Assembly (NCBI GenBank): GCA_028290465.1 | Contig: JAQGJU010000046.1 | Span: forward strand, 1 to 41,184 | From: Xanthobacteraceae bacterium | GTDB taxonomy: Bacteria > Pseudomonadota > Alphaproteobacteria > Rhizobiales > Xanthobacteraceae | DNA length: 41,184 nucleotides | Direction: 5' to 3' | Shown here: positions 40,961 to 41,184 of the stretch, one piece after another | How the letters are laid out: each line of letters opens with the position of its first letter | Position numbering within the stretch: position 1 is the first letter of the stretch | Program-made: the position numbers and the translations under genes | Notes under the pieces: generated by a model | Told to the model about the DNA's origin: nothing | The model's input: only the letters and a program-made list of their open reading frames with translations | Database searches by the model: none

Positions 40961-41013
40961 ATGGGGATCGCGATCGTCTCTAGAAACATGAAGACAAAGA
41001 CGTAGGTGATGAT

Positions 41014-41184
41014 GTGACCGACCCTCTTCCGACCATTGCCATTCTCGGCGGCACCGGCGATCTCGGTTCCGGACTCGCCAAGCGGCTGCTGGCGGCAGGC
41101 TACCGCGTGGTCATTGGCTCAAGGTCCGCGGAGAAAGCCAAAACGTTCGCCGCTTCGCTCGACGCCACGGCCGGGCAGGTGCTC
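41014..41184 (+). CDS. NADPH-dependent F420 reductase-like protein (partial, cut by window end)
   Basis: The first 57 codons of a gene that runs off the window. From GTG at 41014 the protein reads TDPLPTIAILGGTGDLGSGLAKRL, then AAGYRVVIGSRSAEKAKTF. The motif GGTGDLGSGLAxRL followed by VVIGSRSxEKA is the hallmark of F420-dependent NADP oxidoreductase (Fno/NpdG), which differs from ordinary Rossmann proteins by the Thr in GGTG(D/N)LG and the phosphate-binding SR after the second strand. AGGTGAT lies just upstream. It would supply or drain reduced F420 for the LLM enzyme encoded before it. The catalytic part is outside the window, so a related dinucleotide-binding enzyme cannot be excluded. Confidence 0.8.
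   Translation, partial: MTDPLPTIAILGGTGDLGSGLAKRLLAAGYRVVIGSRSAEKAKTFAASLDATAGQVL

Overview
The window looks like a chromosomal segment of a high-GC alphaproteobacterium, most likely of the Bradyrhizobium/Rhodopseudomonas group. That is inferred from codon bias, from two copies of a dispersed palindromic repeat (2874-2926 and 9315-9369) of a type I associate with that group, from an HWE/HisKA_2-type histidine kinase, and from the dominance of uptake and catabolic genes. No tRNA, rRNA, CRISPR array, insertion sequence or phage gene was seen.

Layout. (1) 49-3816: an isochorismatase-like cysteine hydrolase faces a NitT/TauT-type ABC transporter operon (binding protein, ATPase, permease). (2) 4121-6454: two paralogous single-domain response regulators and a GAF-HisKA_2 histidine kinase. 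(3) 6464-9148: a decayed fumarylacetoacetase gene, an SDR oxidoreductase, and divergently an intact 4-hydroxyphenylpyruvate dioxygenase; this looks like a partly eroded tyrosine/homogentisate locus. (4) 9486-17486: a Bug-type binding protein, an NTF2-like secreted protein, an arylmalonate decarboxylase homologue, a ferric-iron-type ABC transporter (binding protein, fused permease, ATPase), an enolase-superfamily enzyme with altered active-site residues, and a convergent Lrp/AsnC regulator. (5) 17843-30827: a two-partner secretion locus (TpsB transporter, a 2374-residue TpsA and a second 941-residue TpsA sharing a near-identical secretion domain) followed by a convergent LapG-like periplasmic cysteine protease. 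(6) 31256-41184: a GntR/FCD regulator, a binding-protein homologue without signal peptide, an octopine-dehydrogenase-like enzyme, a muconate-cycloisomerase-like enzyme, an M24 'pita-bread' protein lacking the usual metal ligands, a second NitT/TauT ABC transporter, a luciferase-like (LLM) oxidoreductase and the start of an F420-NADP-oxidoreductase-like gene cut by the window edge.

How the parts may work together. Region 6 is the best candidate for an undescribed pathway. Three copies of one palindrome (core TGTGATCACA) sit upstream of the binding-protein gene and at both ends of the divergent promoter region between the octopine-dehydrogenase-like and enolase genes, which suggests one regulon, perhaps under the nearby GntR protein. 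The enzymes would fit uptake and breakdown of an N-substituted small molecule, possibly with a cofactor F420 step; the substrate cannot be read from sequence. Region 4 similarly combines uptake systems with a decarboxylase carrying the full arylmalonate decarboxylase residue signature. Region 5 pairs TPS adhesins with a LapG-family protease, an arrangement that recalls c-di-GMP-controlled adhesin release, although no partner receptor is visible here.
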